This document shows, in pieces, positions 27,468 to 35,701 of a DNA stretch of 64,000 nt. Location: assembly GCA_000023185.1 (NCBI GenBank), contig CP001622.1, positions 4,006,501-4,070,500 on the forward strand. Direction: 5' to 3'. The notes under the pieces are model-generated. The model was not told where the DNA came from and did no database searches. It worked only from the letters and a program-made list of their open reading frames with translations. Made by a program: the position numbers and the translations under genes. Source of the stretch: Rhizobium leguminosarum bv. trifolii WSM1325 (lineage in GTDB: Bacteria > Pseudomonadota > Alphaproteobacteria > Rhizobiales > Rhizobiaceae). Every line of letters begins with the position of its first letter. Within the stretch, counting starts at the first letter, position 1.

Positions 27468-28400
27468 ATGGCCAGACTGACTGAAGATGCCAAGGGCGTC
27501 TATGTGATCGCCGTAACCCCCTTCACCGATGACGGCGCGCTCGATCTCGCCAGCATCGACAGCATGGTCGATTTCTACGAAGGTGCCGGTGTCACCGGCC
27601 TGACGGTGCTTGGTCAGCTCGGCGAGGCCCCGAAGCTGACGGCCGAGGAATCGCGGATAGTCGTCGAAAGGGTGCTGAAGCGACTCGATGGCCGCCTCCC
27701 CGTCGTCGTCGGCGTTTCGGCGCCAGGGCTTGCGCCGATGAGCGAGCTCGCCGAAGCCGTCATGGGTGAGGGTGCCGCCGGTGTCATGGTCGCGCCACCC
27801 TGGACCGTCAAGACCGACGATCAGGCTTTCGCCTTCTACCAGTCGGTCGGCGAGGCCCTGGGCGATACGCCCTTCGTGCTGCAGGATTATCCGCTCACCA
27901 CCAATGTGACGATTGCGCCCAAGGTCATCGAGCGCATCGTCAACGAGGTGCCAAACTGCGTCATGCTCAAGCATGAGGATTGGCCGGGTCTTTCGAAAAT
28001 CTCGGCACTTCGCGCCGCCAGCGACAAGGGCGCCACGCGGCGCATCTCCATCCTGTGCGGCAATGGCGGGCTTTTCCTGCCCGAAGAAATGGGCCGCGGC
28101 GCCGATGGCGCCATGACCGGCTTTTGTTATCCCGAGATGATGGTTGGTGTCGTCGAGGCCTATGCCGCCGGAAATCCCGATCGCGCCCATGCGATCTTCG
28201 ATGCCTATCTCCCGCTCGCCCGCTACGAACAGCAGCAGGGCATCGGTCTTGCCTCGCGCAAATATGTGCTTGCCAAGCGCGGTGTGATCAAGTCCGCCAC
28301 CCTGCGCAAGCCGGGCGCCAAGCTCTCGGCGCTTGATATTGCCGATGTCGAGCGGCTGCTGGCGCGCCAGGCCATCCGCCTCAAGGAGATCGGGGCGTAG
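27468..28400 (+). CDS. DapA-family aldolase/dehydratase acting on a 2-keto-3-deoxy sugar acid
   Basis: This 310-aa class I lyase has the Schiff-base lysine in VMLKHEDW (about residue 167) and the partner tyrosine in LQDYPL (about 140). The GTTGE motif of true dihydrodipicolinate synthase is replaced by GQLGEAPKLT, so lysine biosynthesis is unlikely. Relatives cleave or dehydrate 2-keto-3-deoxy acids, as in the Azospirillum L-arabinose pathway. It is third in the dehydratase-lactonase-lyase operon, with GGAGAG before the start. Its last 20 bases overlap the convergent acetyltransferase gene. Confidence 0.88.
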   Translation: MARLTEDAKGVYVIAVTPFTDDGALDLASIDSMVDFYEGAGVTGLTVLGQLGEAPKLTAEESRIVVERVLKRLDGRLPVVVGVSAPGLAPMSELAEAVMGEGAAGVMVAPPWTVKTDDQAFAFYQSVGEALGDTPFVLQDYPLTTNVTIAPKVIERIVNEVPNCVMLKHEDWPGLSKISALRAASDKGATRRISILCGNGGLFLPEEMGRGADGAMTGFCYPEMMVGVVEAYAAGNPDRAHAIFDAYLPLARYEQQQGIGLASRKYVLAKRGVIKSATLRKPGAKLSALDIADVERLLARQAIRLKEIGA

Positions 28401-28878
28401 CACACCGGCGCAAATGCAAAGCCGCTGGATCATCGCTATGGCGCTGCAGCGCGAGCAGATGCGTATATCCATCTCGTCCGTGGGGTTGAAACCCGAGCGA
28501 CTCCCAGAACTTCGCTGCACCATCGTTTCCCGCATGAACGGTGACGACAGTGCAGAAGGAACGCGCATGATCGACCAGAGCCAGGGCAAGCATCCGGCCG
28601 ATGCCGCGCCCGCGCATTGCCGGACGAATGTAGAAACGCCGCATCCGCAACGCTCCTGACATGGCGGTGTCGACAGTCATGCCGCCGATGCCGACGAGCG
28701 CGTCGTCGACATAGGCGCCAAGCAACCTTTCGCCGTCACGTTCGAACCTGACGGCGCCGGCCGACCATTCGTCGATAAGGCGGGCGACATGGCGATAGCC
28801 CTCCCGCCGGGCCTCGCTTTCGAGATCTGCGATCTCCTGCGGCAATCGATCGCGGAGCCGGCGGATATCGATGGTCAT
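28381..28878 (-). CDS. GNAT-family N-acetyltransferase
   Basis: A 165-aa protein with the GNAT fold. The acetyl-CoA loop is RRFYIRPAMRGRGIGRMLALALVDHA (about residues 79-104), containing the R/Q-x-x-G-x-G/A pattern, preceded by the DALVGIGGMTVD strand and followed by VTVHAGNDGAAKFWESLGF, typical of the fourth motif. The substrate is unknown. The 3' end overlaps the convergent DapA-family gene by 20 bases, and the acyltransferase gene lies 14 bases upstream of its start on the same strand. Confidence 0.85.
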   Translation of the reverse strand: MTIDIRRLRDRLPQEIADLESEARREGYRHVARLIDEWSAGAVRFERDGERLLGAYVDDALVGIGGMTVDTAMSGALRMRRFYIRPAMRGRGIGRMLALALVDHARSFCTVVTVHAGNDGAAKFWESLGFQPHGRDGYTHLLALQRHSDDPAALHLRRCATPRSP

Positions 28879-28892
28879 TGCAATGCCGATGG

Positions 28893-29843
28893 TTAGATTG
28901 CAGGAACCGGAATCTCGCGGCGCGTCGCCGCAACCGGCAGGCCGACCGGCACGAAACTCGCGTCACCATCTCTAGCCATGTCCTGCACCGTATGTTTCTC
29001 CAGCGCCTTCGTCACCTCATTGAGGTCGCCGTCCAGCTGTTCGGCCGGAATGAGATTGCCGATGACGAAATCGAAGCGGTCGCCGCGTTTGTTCAACAAT
29101 TCGTGGAACACGGTCATGTCGCGAAGCTCGGTAGACCATTTCGCCAGCCAGTAGAACAGGCCGGAATTGCGTGCCGTCATATGAACGGGAAGGATCGGCA
29201 GATTGTATTTGCGCGCCAACCCGACGGCCGAGGTCTTCCACGGACGTTCATTCAGCCGGCCGTTCGCCCAATAGGCGATACGGCCTGAGGGAAAGAGCAC
29301 TGTCGCCTTGCCTTCCTTCACCGCATGGTTGGTCAGCTGCAGCGTTTCGCGCGCTTTCAGCTTGCTCTTATGCTCCTCCCGCCATTCGACGGGAATGATC
29401 ATCTCGGCAAAGCGCGGATTGACGCGGATGGCATCGCGATTGGCAAAGAACATCATGTCCGGCCGGCGCGTTTTCAAGAGATCGAACACGGCAACGCCGT
29501 CGGCAATTCCGGTCGGATGGTTGCTGACGAGGATGAAGCCGCCGGTATCGGGAATGCGTTCACCATTGGTGATGCCGATGTCGAGCCTCAGCACATCGCT
29601 CAGATATTCGAACGACTGGAAGCCCGGCATTTTGGCGACCGCATTGGCGAATTCGAGCGCCTTGTTATAGCGCAGCAGCGTGTAGAGGAACGGCCGCATA
29701 ACCGGCCAGAGCGGATTTTTCACGATCCTCTGGCCGCGTTCGGCAATCAGCGTATCGACGATATGACCGGGCTTTCCCTGTGAAACGAGAGCGATCGCTT
29801 CCGCGAGCTGTCCGAAAGCCGTCATGGAATCGCGCCGTGCCAT
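28893..29843 (-). CDS. PlsC-like lipid acyltransferase
   Basis: This 316-aa protein has a lysophospholipid acyltransferase domain. The active-site motif is ILVSNHPTGIADG (about residues 103-115, spaced HX5D as in hemolysin-type members of the family), followed by the FANRDAIRVNPRFAEMIIP and ATVLFPSGRIAYW blocks. It could act in ornithine-lipid or other phosphate-free lipid synthesis, but substrate assignment is not possible from sequence. AGGATCTTTC precedes the ATG. The GNAT gene follows after 14 bases, so the two may be cotranscribed. Confidence 0.82.
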   Translation of the reverse strand: MARRDSMTAFGQLAEAIALVSQGKPGHIVDTLIAERGQRIVKNPLWPVMRPFLYTLLRYNKALEFANAVAKMPGFQSFEYLSDVLRLDIGITNGERIPDTGGFILVSNHPTGIADGVAVFDLLKTRRPDMMFFANRDAIRVNPRFAEMIIPVEWREEHKSKLKARETLQLTNHAVKEGKATVLFPSGRIAYWANGRLNERPWKTSAVGLARKYNLPILPVHMTARNSGLFYWLAKWSTELRDMTVFHELLNKRGDRFDFVIGNLIPAEQLDGDLNEVTKALEKHTVQDMARDGDASFVPVGLPVAATRREIPVPAI

Positions 29844-29982
29844 GAAAGATCCTGTCTATGGGGTATAAGCTATCGCAATAGAATATGATCGAAGGATGAC
29901 AAAGGCTTGGCCGGCATTAGCAATTCCATAACTGTTCCTGCTCCAAATTGGCGGACTTGAAGGCAAAATCAAGGCCCGCAAC

Positions 29983-30918
29983 GTGAACGAACTGCTTGTT
30001 ATCGCCGATCCGCGCCTGATGACGGAACGGGCCGCCTGGCTCGAAAACCTCGCCAGTGAGCGCCGTCTTTCCGAGCACACGCTCGACGCTTACGAGCGCG
30101 ATACCCGCCAGTTTCTGACCTTTCTGACCGGCCATCTCGCCGGCCCGGTGACGCTTGGCGATATCAGGGAGTTGCGCTCCGCCGATTTCCGCGCCTTCCT
30201 GGCGGCCCGGCGAAAGCAGGGCTCCGGCGCCCGATCGCTCGGTCGCAATCTCGCCGGTCTTCGCTCGCTGCTGCGCCATCTCGAAAAGAAGGGCTTGGTC
30301 AATGCCGCCGGTGCTGCCGCGGTGCGCTCGCCGAAACAGCCGAAATCGCTGCCCAAGCCGCTGTCGGACACCCAGGCGATCACCGTCGTCAGCGACGACG
30401 CCCAGCTCCATGACGAACCCTGGATTGCGGCGCGCGATGCGGCGGTTATGACGCTGCTCTACGGCTGCGGCCTGCGCATCTCCGAAGCGCTGGATCTTAC
30501 TCCCGCCGACCTGCAGAAGGGCGCGACGACTCTCCGCATCACCGGCAAGGGCAACAAGACGCGGCTGGTGCCGCTGCTCTCCGTGATCTTCGACGCGGTC
30601 GAGAAATACCGCACGCTCTGCCCATACCATCTCGAGGCTGGCGAGCCGCTGTTTCGCGGCGCCCGCGGCGGCAAGCTGCAAGCGGCGATCATCCAGCGCA
30701 CCATGCAGAAGATGCGCAGCGCCTTCGGCCTGCCGGAGACGGCGACACCGCATGCACTGCGCCACTCCTTCGCCACCCATCTGCTTGCCGGCGGCGGCGA
30801 TCTGCGCACCATCCAGGAATTGCTCGGCCATGCCAGCCTTTCCACAACGCAGGTCTATACCGGCGTCGATGCATCGCGGCTGCTCGAGGTGTATGATCGG
30901 GCGCATCCGCGAGCGTAA
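29983..30918 (+). CDS. xerC: Tyrosine recombinase XerC
   Basis: XerC resolves chromosome dimers at dif together with XerD and FtsK. The 311-aa protein has the N-terminal SAM-like core-binding domain (residues about 15-105) and a catalytic domain with Arg164 (GCGLRISEAL), His257-x-x-Arg260 (HALRHSFATHLL), His283 (LLGHASL) and nucleophile Tyr292 (TTQVYTGVD). All catalytic residues are present. It stands alone with no integrase-associated genes or attachment-site duplication, which supports the housekeeping role over a mobile-element integrase. Confidence 0.92.
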   Translation: MNELLVIADPRLMTERAAWLENLASERRLSEHTLDAYERDTRQFLTFLTGHLAGPVTLGDIRELRSADFRAFLAARRKQGSGARSLGRNLAGLRSLLRHLEKKGLVNAAGAAAVRSPKQPKSLPKPLSDTQAITVVSDDAQLHDEPWIAARDAAVMTLLYGCGLRISEALDLTPADLQKGATTLRITGKGNKTRLVPLLSVIFDAVEKYRTLCPYHLEAGEPLFRGARGGKLQAAIIQRTMQKMRSAFGLPETATPHALRHSFATHLLAGGGDLRTIQELLGHASLSTTQVYTGVDASRLLEVYDRAHPRA

Positions 30919-31023
30919 TGGATGTCGCCCAAAAGTGCGCAGCGGTTTTGGGGCAACGACATGCATAAACGATAGGCTTAAAGCGCATCGCATGGATGCG
31001 ATTGAATGTGAGGCGCTTTAAGC
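30919..31023 (+). repeat. Dispersed two-hairpin repeat after xerC
   Basis: The first half pairs GTCGCCCAAAA with TTTTGGGGCAACGAC. The second has outer arms CTTAAAGCGC/GCGCTTTAAG around ATCGCATGGATGCGAT. The same two-hairpin layout and related sequence recur at 51892-52000, so this is a family distinct from RIME1. Confidence 0.65.
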
Positions 31024-31089
31024 TCTCGTTAAGGCATTCTCTTAAAGGAATATGCGCAAGCCGGGCGTAGAGCATGAAGCCTATAGCAT

Positions 31090-32184
31090 GTGATCGGAAC
31101 ACCCATCATGACGACATCAATCGGCCGCCGGACGTCTTACCTCGCAGTGCCGGCCAATCTGTTGCTCTGGCTGATCGCAGCCTTTCACATGCTGCTTCTT
31201 GCCGCCCTGTTTGCCGCCTTCCTGACGGCAAGGCCGGCAGCGGCCGAAGACGTCGCCTGCACCGGCCGCAATCTGATGGTCGAGCTGCAGCAGAACGACC
31301 CTGCCCGCTACGCAGAGGCGCTGAAGGAAGCCGACGCCACGCCGAACGGCAAGGGTATCTTCTGGAAGATCGAGAAGCCGGGATTGGCACCCTCGTGGCT
31401 GCTCGGCAGCATGCATGTCACCGATCCGCGCGTGCTGGCCCTGCCGCCGCGCGCCCAGGCAGCCCACGATGCCGCCGACACGATCATCATCGAATCCGAC
31501 GAGATCCTCGATGAGCGGAAGGCGACCGCCGCCCTGCTTGCAAAGCCGGAACTGACGATGTTCACCGACGGCACGACGATCGACAAGCTGCTTTCTCCCG
31601 AGGACTACAAGCGTCTCGAAACCGGCCTCAAGCAGCGCGGTATCCCGATCAGTACCGTTTCCCGGATGCGGCCCTGGATGATTTCCAGCGCCGTCGCCCT
31701 GCCGGCCTGCGAAATCGCCCGCAAGGCAAAAGGCGCGCAGTTCCTCGACCAGAAGATCGCCACCGATGCCATTGCTCAGGGCAAACAGGTCAAGGGGCTG
31801 GAAACCCTTGCCGAGCAGATCCAGGCCATGGCCGATCTGCCGGTCGAATTCCATCTGAAATCGCTGATCGAGACGCTGGAACTCGGCGACAAGATGAGCG
31901 ATGTCGTCGAGACGATGACCGACCTCTACCTCTCGGGTGATATCGGCATGACCATGCCGATGCTGAAAACCGTGACACCGGAGGAGGAAGGTGAAAACAG
32001 CGATTATGCCGCCTTCGAGCAGCGCGTCATCCTTGACCGCAACAAGGTGATGGCCGAGCGCGCAGCGCCCATCCTCGACAGCGGCAACGTCTTCATGGCC
32101 GTCGGTGCCCTGCATCTGCCCGGCAAGGACGGCGTCATCGAACTGCTGCGCCAGCAGGGCTTCACCGTAACAGATGTAAATTAA
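31090..32184 (+). CDS. TraB/GumN family protein
   Basis: A 364-aa exported protein of the TraB/GumN (haem-binding-like uptake, Tiki-type protease) superfamily. A signal anchor or signal peptide spans about residues 22-50 (NLLLWLIAAFHMLLLAALFAAFLTARPAAAE). The family motifs are GLAPSWLLGSMHVTDPR (the first GxxH) and VFMAVGALHLPGKDGVIELLRQQGF (the second GxxH near the C-terminus), which form the putative metal site. Biological role is unknown in rhizobia. A GTG start at 31090 is listed; ATG at 31108 is equally plausible. Confidence 0.85.
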   Translation: MIGTPIMTTSIGRRTSYLAVPANLLLWLIAAFHMLLLAALFAAFLTARPAAAEDVACTGRNLMVELQQNDPARYAEALKEADATPNGKGIFWKIEKPGLAPSWLLGSMHVTDPRVLALPPRAQAAHDAADTIIIESDEILDERKATAALLAKPELTMFTDGTTIDKLLSPEDYKRLETGLKQRGIPISTVSRMRPWMISSAVALPACEIARKAKGAQFLDQKIATDAIAQGKQVKGLETLAEQIQAMADLPVEFHLKSLIETLELGDKMSDVVETMTDLYLSGDIGMTMPMLKTVTPEEEGENSDYAAFEQRVILDRNKVMAERAAPILDSGNVFMAVGALHLPGKDGVIELLRQQGFTVTDVN

Positions 32185-32214
32185 GCCTTCAGTGCCAAGA
32201 TTGACGGAGCGGAC

Positions 32215-32772
32215 ATGCTTGGCAAAGTCGGCCTTGTGCACCGGATGGGCGGCGTGAAAACAAGCTCTGGTTCGGGAAGCGAATTAATTTCGCCGGAGAT
32301 GGAAACTATAAATCGGCCCAACTTTTTGCCGCCACCGCGGAAGCACAAATTGAAAGCTATTCGCAGTTTACGAATGGTCGCGATTCTTGCCGCTTCCGCT
32401 ATCCCATGCATCGCCACCGCCACCCAGAGTAATCGATTTCCGCTGGGAAAATATTGCGGGGAACTCCTGTCGAACGGCATCATGGCAGAGGCGCAGACAA
32501 CGTTCGGTCCGAGTGTCACAGACGGCAAGATAAGGGGAAGCTACGTATTCTTCGAGGAGGGGCAGACTGTCACGGGCTTGCTGGCTGAGCCGAGCGACGA
32601 CGGTGATGGAAATGATTTAACGCGCAATCTCGTTTGGCAAGACAAGTATGGCCACGGGAATCTGGTTATAACCTTCACATCGGATTTCTCCGAATTCCAA
32701 GGAAACTGGAGTGACGGAGGGAAGGCGTCTTTTCCATGGAATGGGATGCGTTGCGAACCAACGATAAGCTAA
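32215..32772 (+). CDS. Putative secreted protein, unknown function
   Basis: I recognise no family. A signal-peptide-like stretch LRMVAILAASAIPCIATATQ lies at about residues 52-71, so the true start is probably internal: ATG at 32299 (METINRPN), TTG at 32350 (LKAIRSL) or ATG at 32374. The mature part is about 115 residues with GKYCGELLSNG and a final CEPTIS, two cysteines that could pair. Base composition is clearly less GC-rich than its neighbours and codon choice is atypical, suggesting recent acquisition. Confidence 0.55.
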   Translation: MLGKVGLVHRMGGVKTSSGSGSELISPEMETINRPNFLPPPRKHKLKAIRSLRMVAILAASAIPCIATATQSNRFPLGKYCGELLSNGIMAEAQTTFGPSVTDGKIRGSYVFFEEGQTVTGLLAEPSDDGDGNDLTRNLVWQDKYGHGNLVITFTSDFSEFQGNWSDGGKASFPWNGMRCEPTIS

Positions 32773-32841
32773 ATCAAACTCCCATTTGTGCCACCTCTTC
32801 GATTAACGGGCCAAGGCGCATGTGATCGCTTATGCCGGCGG

Positions 32842-33342
32842 TCAGCCGAGCGTCATGCGGCGCAGAACATTGCTTTTCCAATAGCACTGATGGACGAGGG
32901 CGCCGGCGACATGCGCCGCGATCAGCGCCCAGAGAATGATCTTCAGGACATCCGCGTGGAACGAACCGGCGGGATTGATACCGAAATAGTAGGCGGCGAT
33001 GCCCGAAAGCGGCATCGCGAAGATCAGGATGTAGAGGCCGGCATGGGCAAGCCTCGCTGCAAGACGGAAGATCGCCGGCTCCTGCGCGATCTCATCCGGA
33101 ACGCCCTTGGTAAAACGCAGCCCGAGCCTGAGGACGGCAAGCAGCAGGATGGCGATGCCGACATAGGCATGGATATTCGCCGACGAAATCTGCTCCGGCG
33201 TCGGTACCTGGCCTCTGCGCATCAGCCGATGCCAGATATTCATGCCGTCGGGAAACAGCAGGTTGAAGAAGATCAGCAGCGCCACGGCCCAGTGAAGAAA
33301 ACGCTGGCTCAGGCTGTAACTCACGATGGACGGCTGTTGCAT
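32842..33342 (-). CDS. Cytochrome b561 family protein
   Basis: A 166-aa four-helix inner-membrane dihaem cytochrome of the bacterial b561 (YodB/CybB) family, which passes electrons between quinol and acceptors such as superoxide. Candidate haem histidines lie in QRFLHWAVALL, ANIHAYVGIAI, ARLAHAGLYIL and ALIAAHVAGALVHQ, one per helix. The start MQQPSIVSYS is chosen because AAAGG lies seven bases upstream; 13 further in-frame codons precede it. Confidence 0.88.
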   Translation of the reverse strand: MQQPSIVSYSLSQRFLHWAVALLIFFNLLFPDGMNIWHRLMRRGQVPTPEQISSANIHAYVGIAILLLAVLRLGLRFTKGVPDEIAQEPAIFRLAARLAHAGLYILIFAMPLSGIAAYYFGINPAGSFHADVLKIILWALIAAHVAGALVHQCYWKSNVLRRMTLG

Positions 33343-33379
33343 TTCTGGACCTTTACGAATGCAGAACCCAACGATACGC

Positions 33380-33419
33380 AAAAACTAAAACAGCCGCCTG
33401 CCTTCCGGCAAGCGGCTGT
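33380..33419 (-). terminator. Rho-independent terminator after lpdA
   Basis: On the minus strand ACAGCCGC/GCGGCTGT, with an inner TTGCCGGAAGGCA hairpin, is followed by TTTTAGTTTTT. It ends the suc-lpdA transcript 25 bases after the lpdA stop. Confidence 0.85.
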
Positions 33420-33443
33420 ATGCTTTGTTACGAATATGTAAGA

Positions 33444-34850
33444 TTACATATGGATCGGCTTGAAGAAGGTTGCGAGCGCAGCCTCTTTCACCGCTTCCGA
33501 CATTGTGGGATGCGCGTGGCAGGTACGGCCGAGATCTTCCGACGAACCGCCGAACTCCATCAGCACGGTGATCTCGTGGATCATCTCGCCGGCGCCGAAG
33601 CCGACGATATGGCCGCCGAGCACCCGGTCGGTTTCCTTGTCGGCAAGGATCTTGACGAAGCCGTCGGTCGCCAGCATCGCACGCGCCCGGCCGTTCGCCG
33701 TGAACGGGAACTTGCCGACCTTGTAGGCGACGCCTGCCGCCTTCAGCTCTTCCTCGGTCTTGCCGACCGAAGCGATTTCCGGCTGGGTGTAGACGACGCT
33801 CGGAATGACCTCGTAGTTCACATGGCCATGCTGTCCGGCGAGGATTTCGGCAAGCGCCACGCCCTCGTCTTCCGCCTTGTGCGCCAGCATCGGACCCTTG
33901 ACCACATCGCCGATCGCATAGATGCCGGCGACATTGGTCTTGTAGTGACCGTCGATCTCGACACGGCCGCGATTGTCGAGCGTAACACCGGCCTCTTCGA
34001 GGCCGAGGCCCGCCGTGTATGGCTTGCGTCCGGTGGCAATCAGCACGACCTCGGCGTCGAGCGTCACCTTGTCGCCGCCCTTGACCGGCTCGAAAGTGAC
34101 CTTGGCGCCCTTGTCGGCCTTTTCAACGCCGGTGACCTTGGCGCTGAGATTGAAATCGATGCCCTGCTTGGCCAGCATGCGCTGGAATTGCTTGGAGACT
34201 TCGCCGTCCATGCCGCCAAGGATGGTGTCGAGATATTCGACGACGGTGACTTTGGCGCCGAGGCGCGACCAGACGGAACCGAGCTCGAGCCCGATGACGC
34301 CGCCGCCGACGACGATCAGCGTTTCCGGCACCTTCTCCAGCGCGATGCCGCCGGTGGACGAGATGATGGTCTTTTCATCGATTTCGACCTGGACGCCGGG
34401 AATGCCGGCGACATCGGAGCCGGTGGCGATGACGATGTTCTTGCCTTCGATCTCCTGCACCTTGCCATCTTCGGCGGTGACGGAGACCTTGCCGGCCGAG
34501 ACGATCTTGCCGGTGCCCTGGAAGGTATCGATCTTGTTCTTCTTGAAGAGGAAGGCGACGCCGTCGACATTCGACTTCACCGTCGCATCCTTGTGGGCCA
34601 TCATATTGCCGAGATTGAGCGTCGGCGCCGGGACATCGATACCGAGCGCGCTCATCCCGTGGCCGGCCTGATGGAACATTTCGGAGGCATGCAGCAGCGC
34701 CTTCGACGGAATGCAGCCGACGTTCAGGCAGGTGCCGCCATAGGTCGCCCGCTTTTCAATGACGGCGACCTTGAGGCCAAGCTGGGCCGCCTTGACGGCG
34801 CAGACATAGCCGCCCGGGCCGGTTCCGATAATGATCACATCGTAGGACAT
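33444..34850 (-). CDS. lpdA: Dihydrolipoamide dehydrogenase (E3)
   Basis: This 468-aa flavoprotein reoxidises the dihydrolipoyl groups of 2-oxoglutarate dehydrogenase with NAD+. It has the FAD motif VIIIGTGPGGYVCA, the redox disulfide GGTCLNVGCIPSK (Cys41, Cys46), the NAD motif VVGGGVIGLELGSVW and the active-site His-Glu in CHAHPTMSEAVKEA. The start is at MSYDVIIIG with GGGAAAG upstream; the frame stays open into the preceding gene but that extension is the wrong frame of the SDR gene. Position after sucAB marks it as the E3 for that complex. Confidence 0.97.
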   Translation of the reverse strand: MSYDVIIIGTGPGGYVCAVKAAQLGLKVAVIEKRATYGGTCLNVGCIPSKALLHASEMFHQAGHGMSALGIDVPAPTLNLGNMMAHKDATVKSNVDGVAFLFKKNKIDTFQGTGKIVSAGKVSVTAEDGKVQEIEGKNIVIATGSDVAGIPGVQVEIDEKTIISSTGGIALEKVPETLIVVGGGVIGLELGSVWSRLGAKVTVVEYLDTILGGMDGEVSKQFQRMLAKQGIDFNLSAKVTGVEKADKGAKVTFEPVKGGDKVTLDAEVVLIATGRKPYTAGLGLEEAGVTLDNRGRVEIDGHYKTNVAGIYAIGDVVKGPMLAHKAEDEGVALAEILAGQHGHVNYEVIPSVVYTQPEIASVGKTEEELKAAGVAYKVGKFPFTANGRARAMLATDGFVKILADKETDRVLGGHIVGFGAGEMIHEITVLMEFGGSSEDLGRTCHAHPTMSEAVKEAALATFFKPIHM

Positions 34851-34948
34851 TGCTTCTTTCCCTTTGGATTTTTCGTTTAATCGGCCGCGCGCGATATCTG
34901 GCCGTAGAATTCGAGAATATATTGCAGGCTGTTTTTCGCCCTGTCGTT

Positions 34949-35701
34949 CTAGCGGCCGCCGCTCACATTGAGGATCGCGCCGGTGATATAGGAAGCCGAA
35001 GGTGACAGAAGATAGAGGATCGCATCCGCCACCTCCGCGGGCGTGCCCGCGCGCTGCATCGGGATCGACGGCGCCAGTTCCCGCGGCCGATCCGGCAGGC
35101 CGCCGGAGGCATGAAGGTCGGTTTCGATGACGCCGGGCCTTATCGCATTCACACGGATACCCTCGGCTGCGACCTCGCGCGCCAGCCCGACGGTGAACGT
35201 GTCGATCGCCGCCTTCGAGGCGGCATAATCGACATACTGCGTCGCCGAACCGAGGATCGCCGCCATCGACGAGATGTTGACGATCGCCCCGCCCTGCCCG
35301 CCATGCCGGCTCGACATGCGACGTATGGCCTCTGCGGCGCAGAGTATCGAGCCTGTCACATTGACGCGCAGCATGCGCTCGATCCGCTCCGCCGACATCT
35401 CGTCGACGCGCTGGGGATAATCGACGATGCCGGCATTGTTGACGAGCCCGTCGAGCCGGCCGAAATGCCGGTCGACCGTCGTAAACATCGAGACGATATC
35501 CGCAGCCTTGCCGACATCCCCCTGGATCGCCACGGCCTCGCCGCCATCCTCGACAATCGCAGCCACGACGGCATCCGCGGCTTGACGGTTGGCGGCGTAG
35601 TTCACCGCGACACGCCAGCCCTGGCGTGCCGCGAGCCGTGCAGCCGCGGCGCCGATACCCCGGCTTCCGCCGGTAATGAGAACAACAGGTGTATCGCTCA
35701 T
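34949..35701 (-). CDS. SDR-family oxidoreductase
   Basis: A 250-aa classical short-chain dehydrogenase/reductase, NAD(P)-dependent. It shows the TGGSRGIG cofactor motif (about residues 9-16), the NNAG motif, the catalytic Ser-Tyr-Lys in VNISSMAAI...YVDYAASKAA and the C-terminal ILNVSGGR. It resembles sugar or 3-oxoacyl reductases without a clear substrate. The start MSDTPV overlaps the stop of the upstream secreted-protein gene by ATGA, so it is coupled to that gene. It lies between sucB and lpdA in the TCA operon. Confidence 0.88.
   Translation of the reverse strand: MSDTPVVLITGGSRGIGAAAARLAARQGWRVAVNYAANRQAADAVVAAIVEDGGEAVAIQGDVGKAADIVSMFTTVDRHFGRLDGLVNNAGIVDYPQRVDEMSAERIERMLRVNVTGSILCAAEAIRRMSSRHGGQGGAIVNISSMAAILGSATQYVDYAASKAAIDTFTVGLAREVAAEGIRVNAIRPGVIETDLHASGGLPDRPRELAPSIPMQRAGTPAEVADAILYLLSPSASYITGAILNVSGGR

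Noticed and set aside
29983..30918. Possible integrase of a genomic island
   Set aside because: Sequence and isolated context fit housekeeping XerC; no tRNA, attachment repeats or island genes are next to it.
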